From assembly GCF_004135365.1 (NCBI RefSeq), contig NZ_CP035492.1, forward strand, positions 1,860,001 to 1,924,000: a DNA stretch of 64,000 bases, written 5' to 3'. Of this stretch, positions 31,165-39,005 are shown piece after piece. Position 1 is the stretch's first letter, and every line of letters starts with the position of its first letter. The DNA comes from Paenibacillus protaetiae. Its GTDB lineage: Bacteria > Bacillota > Bacilli > Paenibacillales > Paenibacillaceae. The notes below the pieces were generated by a model. That model ran no database searches and had not been told where the DNA came from. It was given only the letters and a program-made list of their open reading frames with translations. Both the position numbers and the translations under genes were made by a program.

Positions 31165-32360
31165 TTCACCCCTATCGCTACAAAATGGCTCGTATTGCCC
31201 GTAATAAGCCCGCCGGCGCGGCCAAGCAGGCCGCACGGCTCGCCGTTAATGACAAACACGCCCGTGAGCAGCCGGAATTGGCCGGCCGCCAAATCTATCT
31301 TTGCAAGCTCGGCCCGCTTCTGGTACACGCGCGGAAAAAACACGCTTGTATCAAAGCCGTCCGTGTCTTGGATCTCCAGCTCGCCCGACGCATTATAAAT
31401 CGACACAGATCCGCCTTCGCGCCCAAACATGGACTTGCTGACATAACTTCCGTCAAATACCGCCTTATTGTAAGTAGGCAGCATATAACGGCCGATGACA
31501 GCCCGCTCTTCTTCGCTGAACAGCATTCCCAGCTCATAAAGGCCCCAAATCAATGCCTGCAGCCCTTTGGATTGGAGCAATATAGCATGGATGCCGTTAA
31601 ACAATACGAGCTGCTCCGTTTCCAGGGCATAAGCGAGAGCGTCGCCGCCGTCATCAATCGCCATCCATTCTTTCGGATACAGCGCAAACATGCGCCGGAT
31701 CGGCTCGCCGCTGCCGTCTTTAAGCACGCCTTCGTCCACCCACAAGTCCAGGCAGTCCACGAAATTTACGGGCAAGCCGCTATGTTTCGCCATCATTTCG
31801 ATCGTGCCCGAATCCTCCAGATGCTCGCCGTAGGCAACGCAAGCGGCTGTATCCGGCTGCTCGGCAGTCCAAGCCGCTGCCAGCAGCTCCGGCATGCGGT
31901 CGTTAGGTGAAGCCAAACCGCGCTGCCCGCACACCCACGGCGTTGCAACGGACGCTTCGACATAACCGGTAGGCGTATCCGCATTAAGCTCCAGCAGCTT
32001 AATAGCGCCGTCATCGCTAATGGCAAAATCAAACCGGGCATAGCGGCTGATCAAGCCGGGGCCGTTCATCTCCAGCCGGTCGAGCGCTTCCCACAGCAGC
32101 TCCGGAATACCCAGCATCGCATACAGCTCCTTGCGCTTGTGGGCATAACGGGCGGCGCGGTCGAAGATGCGCCATAACGCCGCCGACGCCTGCACCAGCT
32201 CTTCATACACATCCCGCCGCATGGCGACGGCCTGATCCAGCCAATACGCTTCCTCCTCCAAATCCGCCCAGGTGAATCCCATGTCCCGCAGCGCGCGCGT
32301 CTTCTCCGTCCGGTCGGGCCCCGGCACGCCAACCGCCTCAAATACTTTGACCGGACTCAT
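31161..32360 (-). CDS. Glutathionylspermidine-synthase-like ATP-grasp ligase
   Basis: A 399-residue ATP-grasp ligase of the GspS C-terminal/YgiC-YjfC family. Landmarks include EEAYWLDQAVAMRRDVYEEL, RYARFDFAISDDGAIKLLEL followed by NADTPTGYVEASV (ATP/metal site), the lysine in LPTYNKAVFDGSYVSKSMFG, REGGSVSIYNASG, and SVFFPRVYQKRAEL. It lacks the N-terminal amidase of true glutathionylspermidine synthase, so, as in YgiC and YjfC, it is a stand-alone amide ligase whose substrates are not established. It overlaps both neighbours by four bases (ATGA), so the operon is tightly coupled. I infer ligation of an amine to a peptide or carboxylate at or near the envelope, given the membrane partners. Confidence 0.9.
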   Translation of the reverse strand: MSPVKVFEAVGVPGPDRTEKTRALRDMGFTWADLEEEAYWLDQAVAMRRDVYEELVQASAALWRIFDRAARYAHKRKELYAMLGIPELLWEALDRLEMNGPGLISRYARFDFAISDDGAIKLLELNADTPTGYVEASVATPWVCGQRGLASPNDRMPELLAAAWTAEQPDTAACVAYGEHLEDSGTIEMMAKHSGLPVNFVDCLDLWVDEGVLKDGSGEPIRRMFALYPKEWMAIDDGGDALAYALETEQLVLFNGIHAILLQSKGLQALIWGLYELGMLFSEEERAVIGRYMLPTYNKAVFDGSYVSKSMFGREGGSVSIYNASGELEIQDTDGFDTSVFFPRVYQKRAELAKIDLAAGQFRLLTGVFVINGEPCGLLGRAGGLITGNTSHFVAIGVK

Positions 32361-33070
32361 CCGCCAAAACCGCCCGAGTGGCTGATGGAGCTATGCCCGC
32401 TTGACGAGGAGGAGCCGGACGAAGACAATCCGCTCGATTTGCCGCCGATACCGCCAGGCGAAGAAGAAACCGATCTGCGCGTAATGGAACCGGTCGTATT
32501 GGATGTTTTGGGACGTACAGTTGAACCGGCCACCGGTTTATTTTGAAAAGTGCCCGAATCGTATACGGACGGTTTGTATACTTTGCCGGTTCTTGCGTCA
32601 TAAGTTGTTTGCGTATTGTGCCAGGTGGTAGAAGAATACGCCGTTCCGCGGTTAAAGATTAAATGATACAGCAGCAGATCATCCCAGCCAAACGAGGAGT
32701 GCATCACAGCTCCGCCGCCGCCGGACGGGCCGCCTCCTCCTCCAGTGGTTGCGGATGAACCCCCTCCCCCGCTCTGCTCTTCGTTATCGTCATCCGTACC
32801 ATCGTCCAATAACGGCAAATTCCAGTCCAAATTAGCGTCATAATACGATTTCACCGCATCCGTCGACCATTCTACAAGCCGGGGTCCGTTGTCTGCTGCA
32901 GCTTCCGGCGACGCAGCCCCTGCTTCGGCATACACTTTGCCGGATGGTATAACGCCCGCGACAGCATGAGCGATAAGCGCTATGCCCAAGGAAGTCGACA
33001 ATACTTTTAAAGGCAGCCCTTCCGCATTAAAAAAACGCGCGGGAAACTGTTTGCCAGGCTTTTCGGCCAT
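32357..33070 (-). CDS. Low-complexity Gly/Ser-rich membrane protein
   Basis: A 237-residue protein. A hydrophobic segment near residues 27-46 (STSLGIALIAHAVAGVIPS) precedes an acidic linker. Then come a glycine-rich stretch, a short conserved-looking core (HSSFGWDDLLLYHLIFNRG, about 120-140), and a C-terminal tail very rich in Ser, Gly and Thr. The tail resembles flexible surface or substrate-like sequence. It is the gene before the ligase, overlapping it by four bases. I do not know the family. The ATG giving MAEKPGK follows AAGGAGAG; an upstream ATG would add seven residues but lacks a site. It could be the protein acted on or delivered by the ligase, but this is a guess from gene order. 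Confidence 0.65.
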   Translation of the reverse strand: MAEKPGKQFPARFFNAEGLPLKVLSTSLGIALIAHAVAGVIPSGKVYAEAGAASPEAAADNGPRLVEWSTDAVKSYYDANLDWNLPLLDDGTDDDNEEQSGGGGSSATTGGGGGPSGGGGAVMHSSFGWDDLLLYHLIFNRGTAYSSTTWHNTQTTYDARTGKVYKPSVYDSGTFQNKPVAGSTVRPKTSNTTGSITRRSVSSSPGGIGGKSSGLSSSGSSSSSGHSSISHSGGFGG

Positions 33071-33093
33071 CGGTTTATTCTCTCCTTCCATTG

Positions 33094-33297
33094 CTAGCGC
33101 GGCTGAACCTTAACCGCCAGCAGCTCCATCGTACCGGAATCTATATTAAGCCTTCCTTCAATCGTCTCATACTCCACGCCTCCAACCATCAGGTAATTGA
33201 CATGATGCAAGGCGCCAATCATGGCGTCGGTCCACTCGCGGTCGTCAATTTGCCGCAGCTCGCCGCTTGGCAGTTTTTCCATTACAAGCACTCTCAT
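33094..33297 (-). CDS. Small conserved hypothetical protein, 67 residues
   Basis: A short acidic alpha/beta protein starting MRVLVMEKLPSGELRQID, with a GALHHVNYLMVGGVEYETIE block and ending VKVQPR. No membrane helix. GGGAGTGG lies about 11 bases before the chosen ATG. It is the first gene of the ligase/DUF350 operon, 23 bases before the next gene. Function unknown. Confidence 0.65.
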   Translation of the reverse strand: MRVLVMEKLPSGELRQIDDREWTDAMIGALHHVNYLMVGGVEYETIEGRLNIDSGTMELLAVKVQPR

Positions 33298-33483
33298 TAA
33301 CGTTCCACTCCCGTTTCGATTCTGTTGCCGGCAACATACATACGGATGCTGCGCCAACTTGGTTTCATTTTACAATTAAACAGGATTTCGGAAATCGTGA
33401 CAACCCTTTTGAATGGATTTCCTTTTTTATGAAAATGCTATATAGCTGATGGAAAAACATACATCTTAGGAGGAACAAGCAAC

Positions 33484-34029
33484 ATGAACAAACGAGCTTT
33501 ATTGGCCTGCTTCAGCGCAGTGGCGTTATCGGCGGGCAGCCTGTTTGCCCAATCCGTAACGGCTGATTCAAAAGAAACGGCGGGAACCGCCTCTGTCAGC
33601 ATTATTAATGCACAAGGCGAAAAAATCGGCACGGCCGGCCTGAAGCAGGAAAAAGACGGTGTGCATATTCATCTGACAGCGGAGAAGCTGCCTCCCGGCA
33701 CACACGGGTTTCATTTTCATATGACAGGCAAATGCGATCCGCCAAAATTCGAATCGGCGGGCAGCCATTTCAACCCGTTCAACAAGGAGCATGGCTTTCA
33801 TAATCCAAAAGGATTCCATGCCGGCGATTTGCCCAACATCGAGGTTGGCGCAGACGGCAAAATCAACGTGGACATCAAAACCGAACAGGTGACGTTGGAC
33901 AAAAACAAGCCGAACTCGCTTCTGAAAGAAGGCGGAACGGCCATCGTCATCCATGAGAAAGCGGACGATTATGTCACCGATCCTTCCGGCAACTCCGGCG
34001 ACCGCATCGCCTGCGGCGTAATCCGCTAG
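33484..34029 (+). CDS. Exported Cu/Zn superoxide dismutase family protein
   Basis: A 181-residue protein with a signal peptide (MNKRALLACFSAVALSAGSL, cleavage likely after SVTA near residue 27). The SOD fold follows: HGFHFHMTGKCDPPKFESAG with copper ligands, SHFNPFNKEHG with the zinc/copper His, FHAGDLPNIEVGADG with a further ligand, and VIHEKADDYVTDPSGNSGDR at the electrostatic loop, then IACGVI. The disulfide cysteines (GKCD and IACG) are present, and most metal ligands can be aligned, so activity is plausible. The protein would detoxify superoxide outside the cytoplasm. AGGAGGAAC precedes the start. Monocistronic, followed by a clear terminator. Confidence 0.9.
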   Translation: MNKRALLACFSAVALSAGSLFAQSVTADSKETAGTASVSIINAQGEKIGTAGLKQEKDGVHIHLTAEKLPPGTHGFHFHMTGKCDPPKFESAGSHFNPFNKEHGFHNPKGFHAGDLPNIEVGADGKINVDIKTEQVTLDKNKPNSLLKEGGTAIVIHEKADDYVTDPSGNSGDRIACGVIR

Positions 34030-34041
34030 CCTGCACGACCT

Positions 34042-34060
34042 GCAGCCCGATCCGGGCTGC
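34042..34060 (+). terminator. Terminator after the SOD gene
   Basis: GCAGCCC-GATCC-GGGCTGC followed by TTTTCTT. Confidence 0.88.
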
Positions 34061-34178
34061 TTTTCTTATGCCTGCTATCTTCTCTTCCGTTTCTTTCATT
34101 AGCCGTCCTGCAAAAAAATAAAATGGCTTTCCCGCTGCAGGCTACTTTCCACAACCGGCTTATATTCGGTAAAATAAG

Positions 34179-34190
34179 GTACAGTTGTAC
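34179..34190. promoter_or_regulatory. Palindrome upstream of fabV
   Basis: GTACA-GT-TGTAC, downstream of a TAAAAT -10-like element, about 50 bases before the fabV start. A candidate repressor site; no regulator can be assigned. Confidence 0.35.
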
Positions 34191-34237
34191 AAAAAGCCTT
34201 TATACTTCCAATTGACGATAGAAAGGAACTTCCGAAA

Positions 34238-35428
34238 ATGATCATTCAACCGAAAACACGCGGTTTTATTTGCACAACCGCCCATCCGGAAGGCTGTGCC
34301 GCTCAGGTTCAGCGCCAAGTGGAATATGTACAAGCCCAGCCCAAAATCAGCGGGCCGCGCAACGTGCTTGTGGTCGGCGCTTCGACCGGCTACGGACTTG
34401 CTTCCCGTATCGTATCCGCCTTTGGCGCCGGCGCCAACACGGTTGGCGTATTTTTTGACAAGCCGGCGGAAGGCTCCCGTACCGCATCTGCAGGCTGGTA
34501 CAACTCGGCGGCATTCGAAGCGGAGGCAGCAAAAGCCGGCTCCAAATCGTACAGCATCGTTGGCGACGCATTCTCCGATGACATCAAAGCCAAAACGATT
34601 GATCTGATCCGCACCGAGCTTGGCTCCATCGACCTGCTTGTGTACAGCGTAGCTTCGCCGCGCCGCACCCATCCGAAGACCGGCGAAACATTCAGCTCGG
34701 TTATTAAGCCGATCGGCGAAACGTATACGAACAAAACGGTCAATTTCCATACCGGCGAAGTGACAGAAGCTTCTATCGAACCGGCTTCTGAAGATGAAAT
34801 TCGCCAAACCGTAGCCGTTATGGGCGGCGAGGACTGGCAAATGTGGATAGACGCCTTGCAGGAAGCAGGCGTTCTGGCCGATGGAGCCACTACGGTGGCG
34901 TATTCCTATATCGGGCCGGAAATTACACATGCCGTCTACTGGGATGGAACGATTGGCAAAGCCAAAAACGATCTGGAAGAAACGGCTAAACGGCTGAACG
35001 AACAGCTGGCCTCCAAAGGCGGACGGGCGTTTATTTCCGTCAATAAGGCGCTTGTGACCCAGTCCAGCGCAGCGATTCCCGTTGTTCCGCTGTACATTTC
35101 CGTGTTGTACAAGGTGATGAAAGAGCACGGGCTTCATGAAGGCTGCATCGAGCAAATGTACCGCCTGTTCTCGCAGCGACTGTATACCGGAGAAGCTGCG
35201 CCGCTTGACGATCAAGGCCGCATCCGCATCGACGATCTGGAGATGCGTCCGGAAATTCAGCAAGAAGTAACCCGGATATGGGAAAACCTCAGCACGGACA
35301 ATATTAACGAGCTGTCCGACCTGGCTTCGTACCGGGAGGAATTTTTCCAGCTGTTTGGTTTTGAAACAGCAGGCATTGATTACGATGCCGACACCGATCC
35401 GGCCGTTGATATTCCAAACCTCCGGTAA
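34238..35428 (+). CDS. fabV: Trans-2-enoyl-CoA/ACP reductase FabV
   Basis: A 396-residue NADH-dependent enoyl reductase. The N-terminal MIIQPKTRGFICTTAHPEGC, the Rossmann strand VLVVGASTGYGLASRI, GVFFDKPAEGSRTASAGWYN, LVYSVASPRRTHPKTG, AYSYIGPEITHAVYWDGTIG (active-site Tyr with the spaced Lys), and the C-terminal EMRPEIQQEV together identify FabV. It catalyses the last step of fatty acid elongation and is naturally insensitive to triclosan. FabV is less common in Firmicutes than FabI or FabK; whether another reductase exists cannot be seen here. GAAAGGAAC precedes the start. It is transcribed alone, with a palindrome in the upstream region and a strong terminator behind. Confidence 0.95.
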   Translation: MIIQPKTRGFICTTAHPEGCAAQVQRQVEYVQAQPKISGPRNVLVVGASTGYGLASRIVSAFGAGANTVGVFFDKPAEGSRTASAGWYNSAAFEAEAAKAGSKSYSIVGDAFSDDIKAKTIDLIRTELGSIDLLVYSVASPRRTHPKTGETFSSVIKPIGETYTNKTVNFHTGEVTEASIEPASEDEIRQTVAVMGGEDWQMWIDALQEAGVLADGATTVAYSYIGPEITHAVYWDGTIGKAKNDLEETAKRLNEQLASKGGRAFISVNKALVTQSSAAIPVVPLYISVLYKVMKEHGLHEGCIEQMYRLFSQRLYTGEAAPLDDQGRIRIDDLEMRPEIQQEVTRIWENLSTDNINELSDLASYREEFFQLFGFETAGIDYDADTDPAVDIPNLR

Positions 35429-35451
35429 CGATCCGGCATAACTTGCACAGC

Positions 35452-35493
35452 AGAAGCCCCGCCATCTGTCTGAATACAGATGGCGGGGCTTCT
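35452..35493. terminator. Bidirectional terminator after fabV
   Basis: An 18-bp perfect stem AGAAGCCCCGCCATCTGT / ACAGATGGCGGGGCTTCT with a six-base loop; also placed 13 bases beyond the stop of the 23-residue ORF on the minus strand. Confidence 0.9.
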
Positions 35494-35506
35494 TGAATGA
35501 GGACGC

Positions 35507-35578
35507 TTATTTTGTTCTGGCCAGCTCGATGATCATTACGACAAGTACGAGTACCTGAATGAGCAGTTCTGCGCTCAT
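35507..35578 (-). CDS. Small hydrophobic protein, 23 residues (holin-like toxin type?)
   Basis: A very short minus-strand frame encoding one transmembrane helix: MSAELLIQVLVLVVMIIELA followed by a short charged end (RTK). GGAGGGAGCCGCT directly before the ATG is a strong ribosome binding site, and an 18-bp hairpin follows the stop, so the unit has the parts of a real gene. Size and helix resemble the small hydrophobic putative holin-like or type I toxin peptides of Bacillales, but no antisense RNA promoter was identified. It lies in the gap between fabV and a secreted-protein gene. Function unassigned. Confidence 0.55.
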   Translation of the reverse strand: MSAELLIQVLVLVVMIIELARTK

Positions 35579-35688
35579 AGCGGCTCCCTCCATGACTGCG
35601 TAATGCTCCTTCGAACGGTTTCCCCTGTCCCGATGATGCCCTTTACGTCTCCCGTGCTATGTGTATGCGCGATTCCGCGCCTTTATGA

Positions 35689-36198
35689 CTATGGAATAAA
35701 CTGCTGCACAATGCGGACGATTTTACCGCCTTTTACCGTAAGATGGTACGGAAAATCTTTGATCGACAATTCATCATCCGACTGCAGCAGCTGAACGAAT
35801 TTGTCCAGCGTAATCGATTCGTTCCATTCGGTATCCGACGCGTTCGGGTCGCCGGTCCGGTCATAGATTTGCATGACGACTTCCGCCTTTGGAGATATCG
35901 GCAGCCGGCTGATCGTCGGATCATCATTTACGATATAATAGCCGTCCGGAGGACCATCCTCACCGGAGCCGCCTTCACGCTCTTGAAAAATCTTTTTCGC
36001 CTGATCGCCTTCGTACCAATCAATAGCATCAATAGACAACACATAATTTCCGGCAGTACCGCTGATCCCTTCGATATATCCCGTTTCCGTATCCGCCGTT
36101 TTTGGCACCGGCGTATAATCCTTGCCTCCCGCAAGCGCGAAAGTTACGGTCGTCAGAAAAGCTATTGCAACAGCCGCACCTGCAATATATTTTTTCAT
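35689..36198 (-). CDS. Secreted hypothetical protein
   Basis: A 169-residue exported protein. The N-terminal signal MKKYIAGAAVAIAFLTTVTF ends near ALAGG (residue 24). The mature protein is acidic and has a TGYIEGISGTAGNYVLSIDA strand, an EGDQAKKIF helix and a C-terminal VKGGKIVRIVQQFIP strand. No cysteine, no catalytic motif and no wall anchor is seen. The general pattern (a small beta-rich domain after a signal peptide) is common among uncharacterised Paenibacillus envelope proteins. GAAGGAG about ten bases before the ATG supports the start. It is monocistronic and I can offer no specific function. Confidence 0.65.
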   Translation of the reverse strand: MKKYIAGAAVAIAFLTTVTFALAGGKDYTPVPKTADTETGYIEGISGTAGNYVLSIDAIDWYEGDQAKKIFQEREGGSGEDGPPDGYYIVNDDPTISRLPISPKAEVVMQIYDRTGDPNASDTEWNESITLDKFVQLLQSDDELSIKDFPYHLTVKGGKIVRIVQQFIP

Positions 36199-36525
36199 CG
36201 CGCCATCGCTCCTTCATTTCGTGGAGTATTCTATTTGCCTGTTATTAGCATATAACGAGCGGACAGGGGAGAAAGTTACAAAACAGCAACAGGAATGTAA
36301 ATGATTTTTGTTGGTCGGCTATGGGGATGATGAGCTTGCTCCAGCTTCAAACCGGCGGCTGCCAGCGGTATAGTATAATTGGAAATTGGGCTGCACAGGC
36401 TTGCTAGAGGTTGCTGCAATTTAATTAAACGCCGTTTATACTAAATTTAGTAGTTATTTTGAGGTTCACTTTCAAAATAAAATTTCTAAAGAAAACCTTT
36501 TGCGAAATGGAGTGACGTTGAACAA
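36199..36525. promoter_or_regulatory. Intergenic region with a 14-bp palindrome upstream of the aldo/keto reductase
   Basis: About 330 bases without a gene. At 36439-36452 lies the perfect palindrome TACTAAATTTAGTA, within AT-rich DNA that could hold promoters for the divergent genes. I see no clear -35/-10 pair. Confidence 0.35.
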
Positions 36526-37430
36526 ATGAAACGGAACCTTTTAGGCCGCTCGGAGCTTATGGCGGGCGAAATCGGGCTTGGCTGCATGTCGCTGGGCACG
36601 AATAAGCCTGCCGCCATCAAAGTTGTGCATGAGGCGCTGGACAAAGGCATTAATTTTTTGGATACGGCGGATTTGTATGATGACGGTTTGAATGAAGAAA
36701 TAGTAGGCGAAGCGATCCGGGACGGAGGCAGGACGTAATTGTCGCCACCAAGGCCGGCAACCGGCGTATTCCGGGCCAGGAAGGCTGGGTATGGGACGCG
36801 TCCAAGGCTTATATTAAAGAAGCTGTCAAAGGCAGCCTGAAGCGGCTGCAGACCGATTATATCGACTTGTACCAGCTGCACGGCGGCACATTGGACGATC
36901 CGATCGACGAGACGATTGAAGCGTTTGAAGAGCTGAAGCAGGAAGGCGTTATCCGGTATTACGGCATCTCCTCCATCCGGCCGAATGTGATTCGGGAATA
37001 TGCGAGCCGCTCCAGCATCGTAAGCGTTATGAGCCAATACAGCATCCTTGACAGGCGTCCGGAAGAAACCGTACTGCCGCTGCTGGCGCAGGAAGGCATC
37101 AGCCTGATCGCACGCGGACCTGTTGCCAGAGGCATCCTGTCGGATGGCGGCAAAGCCAAAATAGCAGGCGGCTACTTAGGCACGCCGCAGGACAAGCTGG
37201 AAGCCATCTATGAAGGCTTGGACGCTCTGAAGGGGAGCCGCAGCCTGGCGCAGCTTGCGATCCGTTACGCGCTTGCTGACACCGCCGTAGCCGTGACGAT
37301 TCCCGGCGCCAGCTCGCTTGAGCAGCTGCGCCATAACATTGGCGCTGCAGAGCTGCCTCCGCTGCGCGCAGACGAGCTTGCCGCAATCCGCGAGCTGAGC
37401 GCCGCGGGCGTGTATGAGCAGCACCGCTGA
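36526..37430 (+). pseudogene. Aldo/keto reductase, frameshifted
   Basis: Repaired length is about 301 residues, normal for the family. The first frame has MKRNLLGRSELMAGEIGLGC and NFLDTADLYDDGLNEEIVGE, with catalytic Asp and Tyr, then a premature stop. The second frame continues DVIVATKAGNRR with the catalytic Lys, YIDLYQLHGG with the catalytic His, and PGASSLEQLRHNIGAAEL at the NADPH site. The break is at the GG at 36731-36732; one extra G gives RDGGRDVIVATK. Length 905 is one base short of a codon multiple. It resembles YqkF-type reductases that reduce aldehydes. Either a recent pseudogene or a base missing in the sequence. Confidence 0.85.
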
Positions 37431-37534
37431 AGTAAGGCTGCGGCAACGGGCTTCGAATTTGTCTTCGCCCTCTATAATCACTGACCGTATCTGTCAGTTC
37501 TAGCGGGATATCCTTTAATCAGGAGGCGAATTAC

Positions 37535-38119
37535 TTGAATAAGAAAGCTAGTGAACTTCCGATTATATTGTTCGTCGACCAACAGTCTCTAGACAATTGG
37601 CTTGAACACAATTATGATACTTCAGCGGGAATCCGGCTGCAGATCGCGAAAAAAAATTCCGGCGTAGCTTCTGTTTCCTATGACGAAGCGCTCGAAAGCG
37701 CATTATGTTACGGATGGGTGGATAGCCAAAAAGAATCGTTCGATGACAAAACTTGGCTTCAACGATTTACTCCGCGCGGGGCTAAGAGCATTTGGTCGAA
37801 AGTGAATAAAGAAAAAGCGGAGCTTCTAATCTCCAATGGAAGGATGAGGCCCTCCGGCATAAAAGCAATTGAAGCTGCAAAACAGAACGGACAATGGGAT
37901 AAAGCTTATGAATCGCAAAGCATTGCTTCTCTGCCAGAGGACTTCGCCTACGAATTGGAACGAAATGTAAAGGCGAAGGCATTTTATGATACGTTGGATA
38001 AACAAAATAAATATTCCATTTTATTTAGAATCCATAATGCAAAAAAGCAAGAAACGAGAGCTAAGCGGATCGAGCAGTATATCACCATGCTTGAAAAAGG
38101 CGAAAAAATTTATCCCTAA
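37535..38119 (+). CDS. YdeI/OmpD-associated family protein
   Basis: A 194-residue cytoplasmic protein of the YdeI/OmpD-associated (bacteriocin-protection) family. Landmarks are NWLEHNYDTSAGIRLQIAKK, YDEALESALCYGWVDSQKES, TWLQRFTPRGAKSIWSKVN and the C-terminal basic segment IHNAKKQETRAKRIEQYITM. The TTG start has AGGAGG eight bases upstream, so initiation at TTG is well supported. In other bacteria relatives are linked to resistance to polymyxin-like peptides or bacteriocins, but the mechanism is unknown. It is single and flanked by an unrelated frameshifted reductase and a convergent DHFR-like gene. The base composition is somewhat more AT-rich than that of its neighbours. Confidence 0.85.
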   Translation: MNKKASELPIILFVDQQSLDNWLEHNYDTSAGIRLQIAKKNSGVASVSYDEALESALCYGWVDSQKESFDDKTWLQRFTPRGAKSIWSKVNKEKAELLISNGRMRPSGIKAIEAAKQNGQWDKAYESQSIASLPEDFAYELERNVKAKAFYDTLDKQNKYSILFRIHNAKKQETRAKRIEQYITMLEKGEKIYP

Positions 38120-38173
38120 TTGTTCCGCTCTGAGCTGTCGTCTCCGTTAGCGCAATCCCCTTAAGTGACCAGG

Positions 38174-38749
38174 TCATCTTACCGTCTGGTAAACGAGGCC
38201 GATGGCTCCAGAATCAAAGGTCTTGTTTTCGATTAACTTAAGATTGATTCTCTCCTTGACACCTTGGAATAACGGCAATCCCTTTCCGATCAGGACGGGA
38301 GAAACCGTAATTTTATACTCATCAATTAAATCAAACTGCATAAGGCGGTGCGCGAATCTGGGACTGCCGAGGATAACCATATCCTTGCCTGGCTGCTGTT
38401 TGAGGTGATTGATCTCTTCCTCAACATTTTCTTTCACGAGTCTGGAATTATTCCATTCGACTTTCTCCAGCGTCGTGGAAAAAACGATTTTGGCTGTCTT
38501 TTCAATCCACTCGGCATGATTCCGTTCATGCTGCGAAGCGGATGGGTTCGAAGGCACAGATGGCCAGTAACTGTACATCATCTGATAAGTCCCGCGCCCC
38601 CAAATGACCGTGTCGGCAGTACTCAAAATTTCTTTCGCGTGTTTCTCCAAATCAGCATCGTAGGAAACCCAGCCAATGTCCATTGCACCATTCGGCCCTT
38701 CTACAAAACCGTCAAGCGATGCGTGCAGAAATAGAACGAGTTTTCTCAT
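38174..38749 (-). CDS. DHFR-like/RibD C-terminal domain reductase
   Basis: A 191-residue reductase of the RibD C-terminal/dihydrofolate-reductase-like family. It shows RKLVLFLHASLDGFVEGPNG, TVIWGRGTYQMMYSYWP, VKENVEEEINHLKQQPGKDM, VILGSPRFAHRLMQFDLIDE and KITVSPVLIGKGLPLFQGV, matching Bacillus YwjB/YyaP-like proteins. These are NADPH-binding but untested, distinct from true DHFR. Start at MRKLVLFLH with AAAGGAG eight bases upstream. Transcribed alone toward the YdeI-like gene; no terminator is obvious in the short convergent gap. No sign of transfer. Confidence 0.88.
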   Translation of the reverse strand: MRKLVLFLHASLDGFVEGPNGAMDIGWVSYDADLEKHAKEILSTADTVIWGRGTYQMMYSYWPSVPSNPSASQHERNHAEWIEKTAKIVFSTTLEKVEWNNSRLVKENVEEEINHLKQQPGKDMVILGSPRFAHRLMQFDLIDEYKITVSPVLIGKGLPLFQGVKERINLKLIENKTFDSGAIGLVYQTVR

Positions 38750-38921
38750 GTTCAGTTCTCCTTTGTTCATGAGGGATATCTACATTTTTACATAAGCAGA
38801 AAGCCGAAGCATTGTTGCGTTCGTGCCGGCGGCAGTAAACAGACATGATTTAACCAGCATCTTTTTCTTATTCGATGAGGTATACTCATACTCCTTGTTG
38901 TCTATATAACGGAACCAAGCC

Positions 38922-38975
38922 AAAAAGGAGCTGTCCCCCGGCCATCTTGCGATGGCTTCGGGGACAGCTCCTTTT
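38922..38975. terminator. Terminator of the pentose-phosphate operon
   Basis: AAAAAGGAGCTGTCCCC / GGGGACAGCTCCTTTT with an inner GCCATC / GATGGC stem. It ends the tal gene on the minus strand and also ends in T on the plus strand. Confidence 0.9.
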
Positions 38976-39005
38976 ATTCAAACGGGGTATTCCCCGCTAA
39001 CTCGC

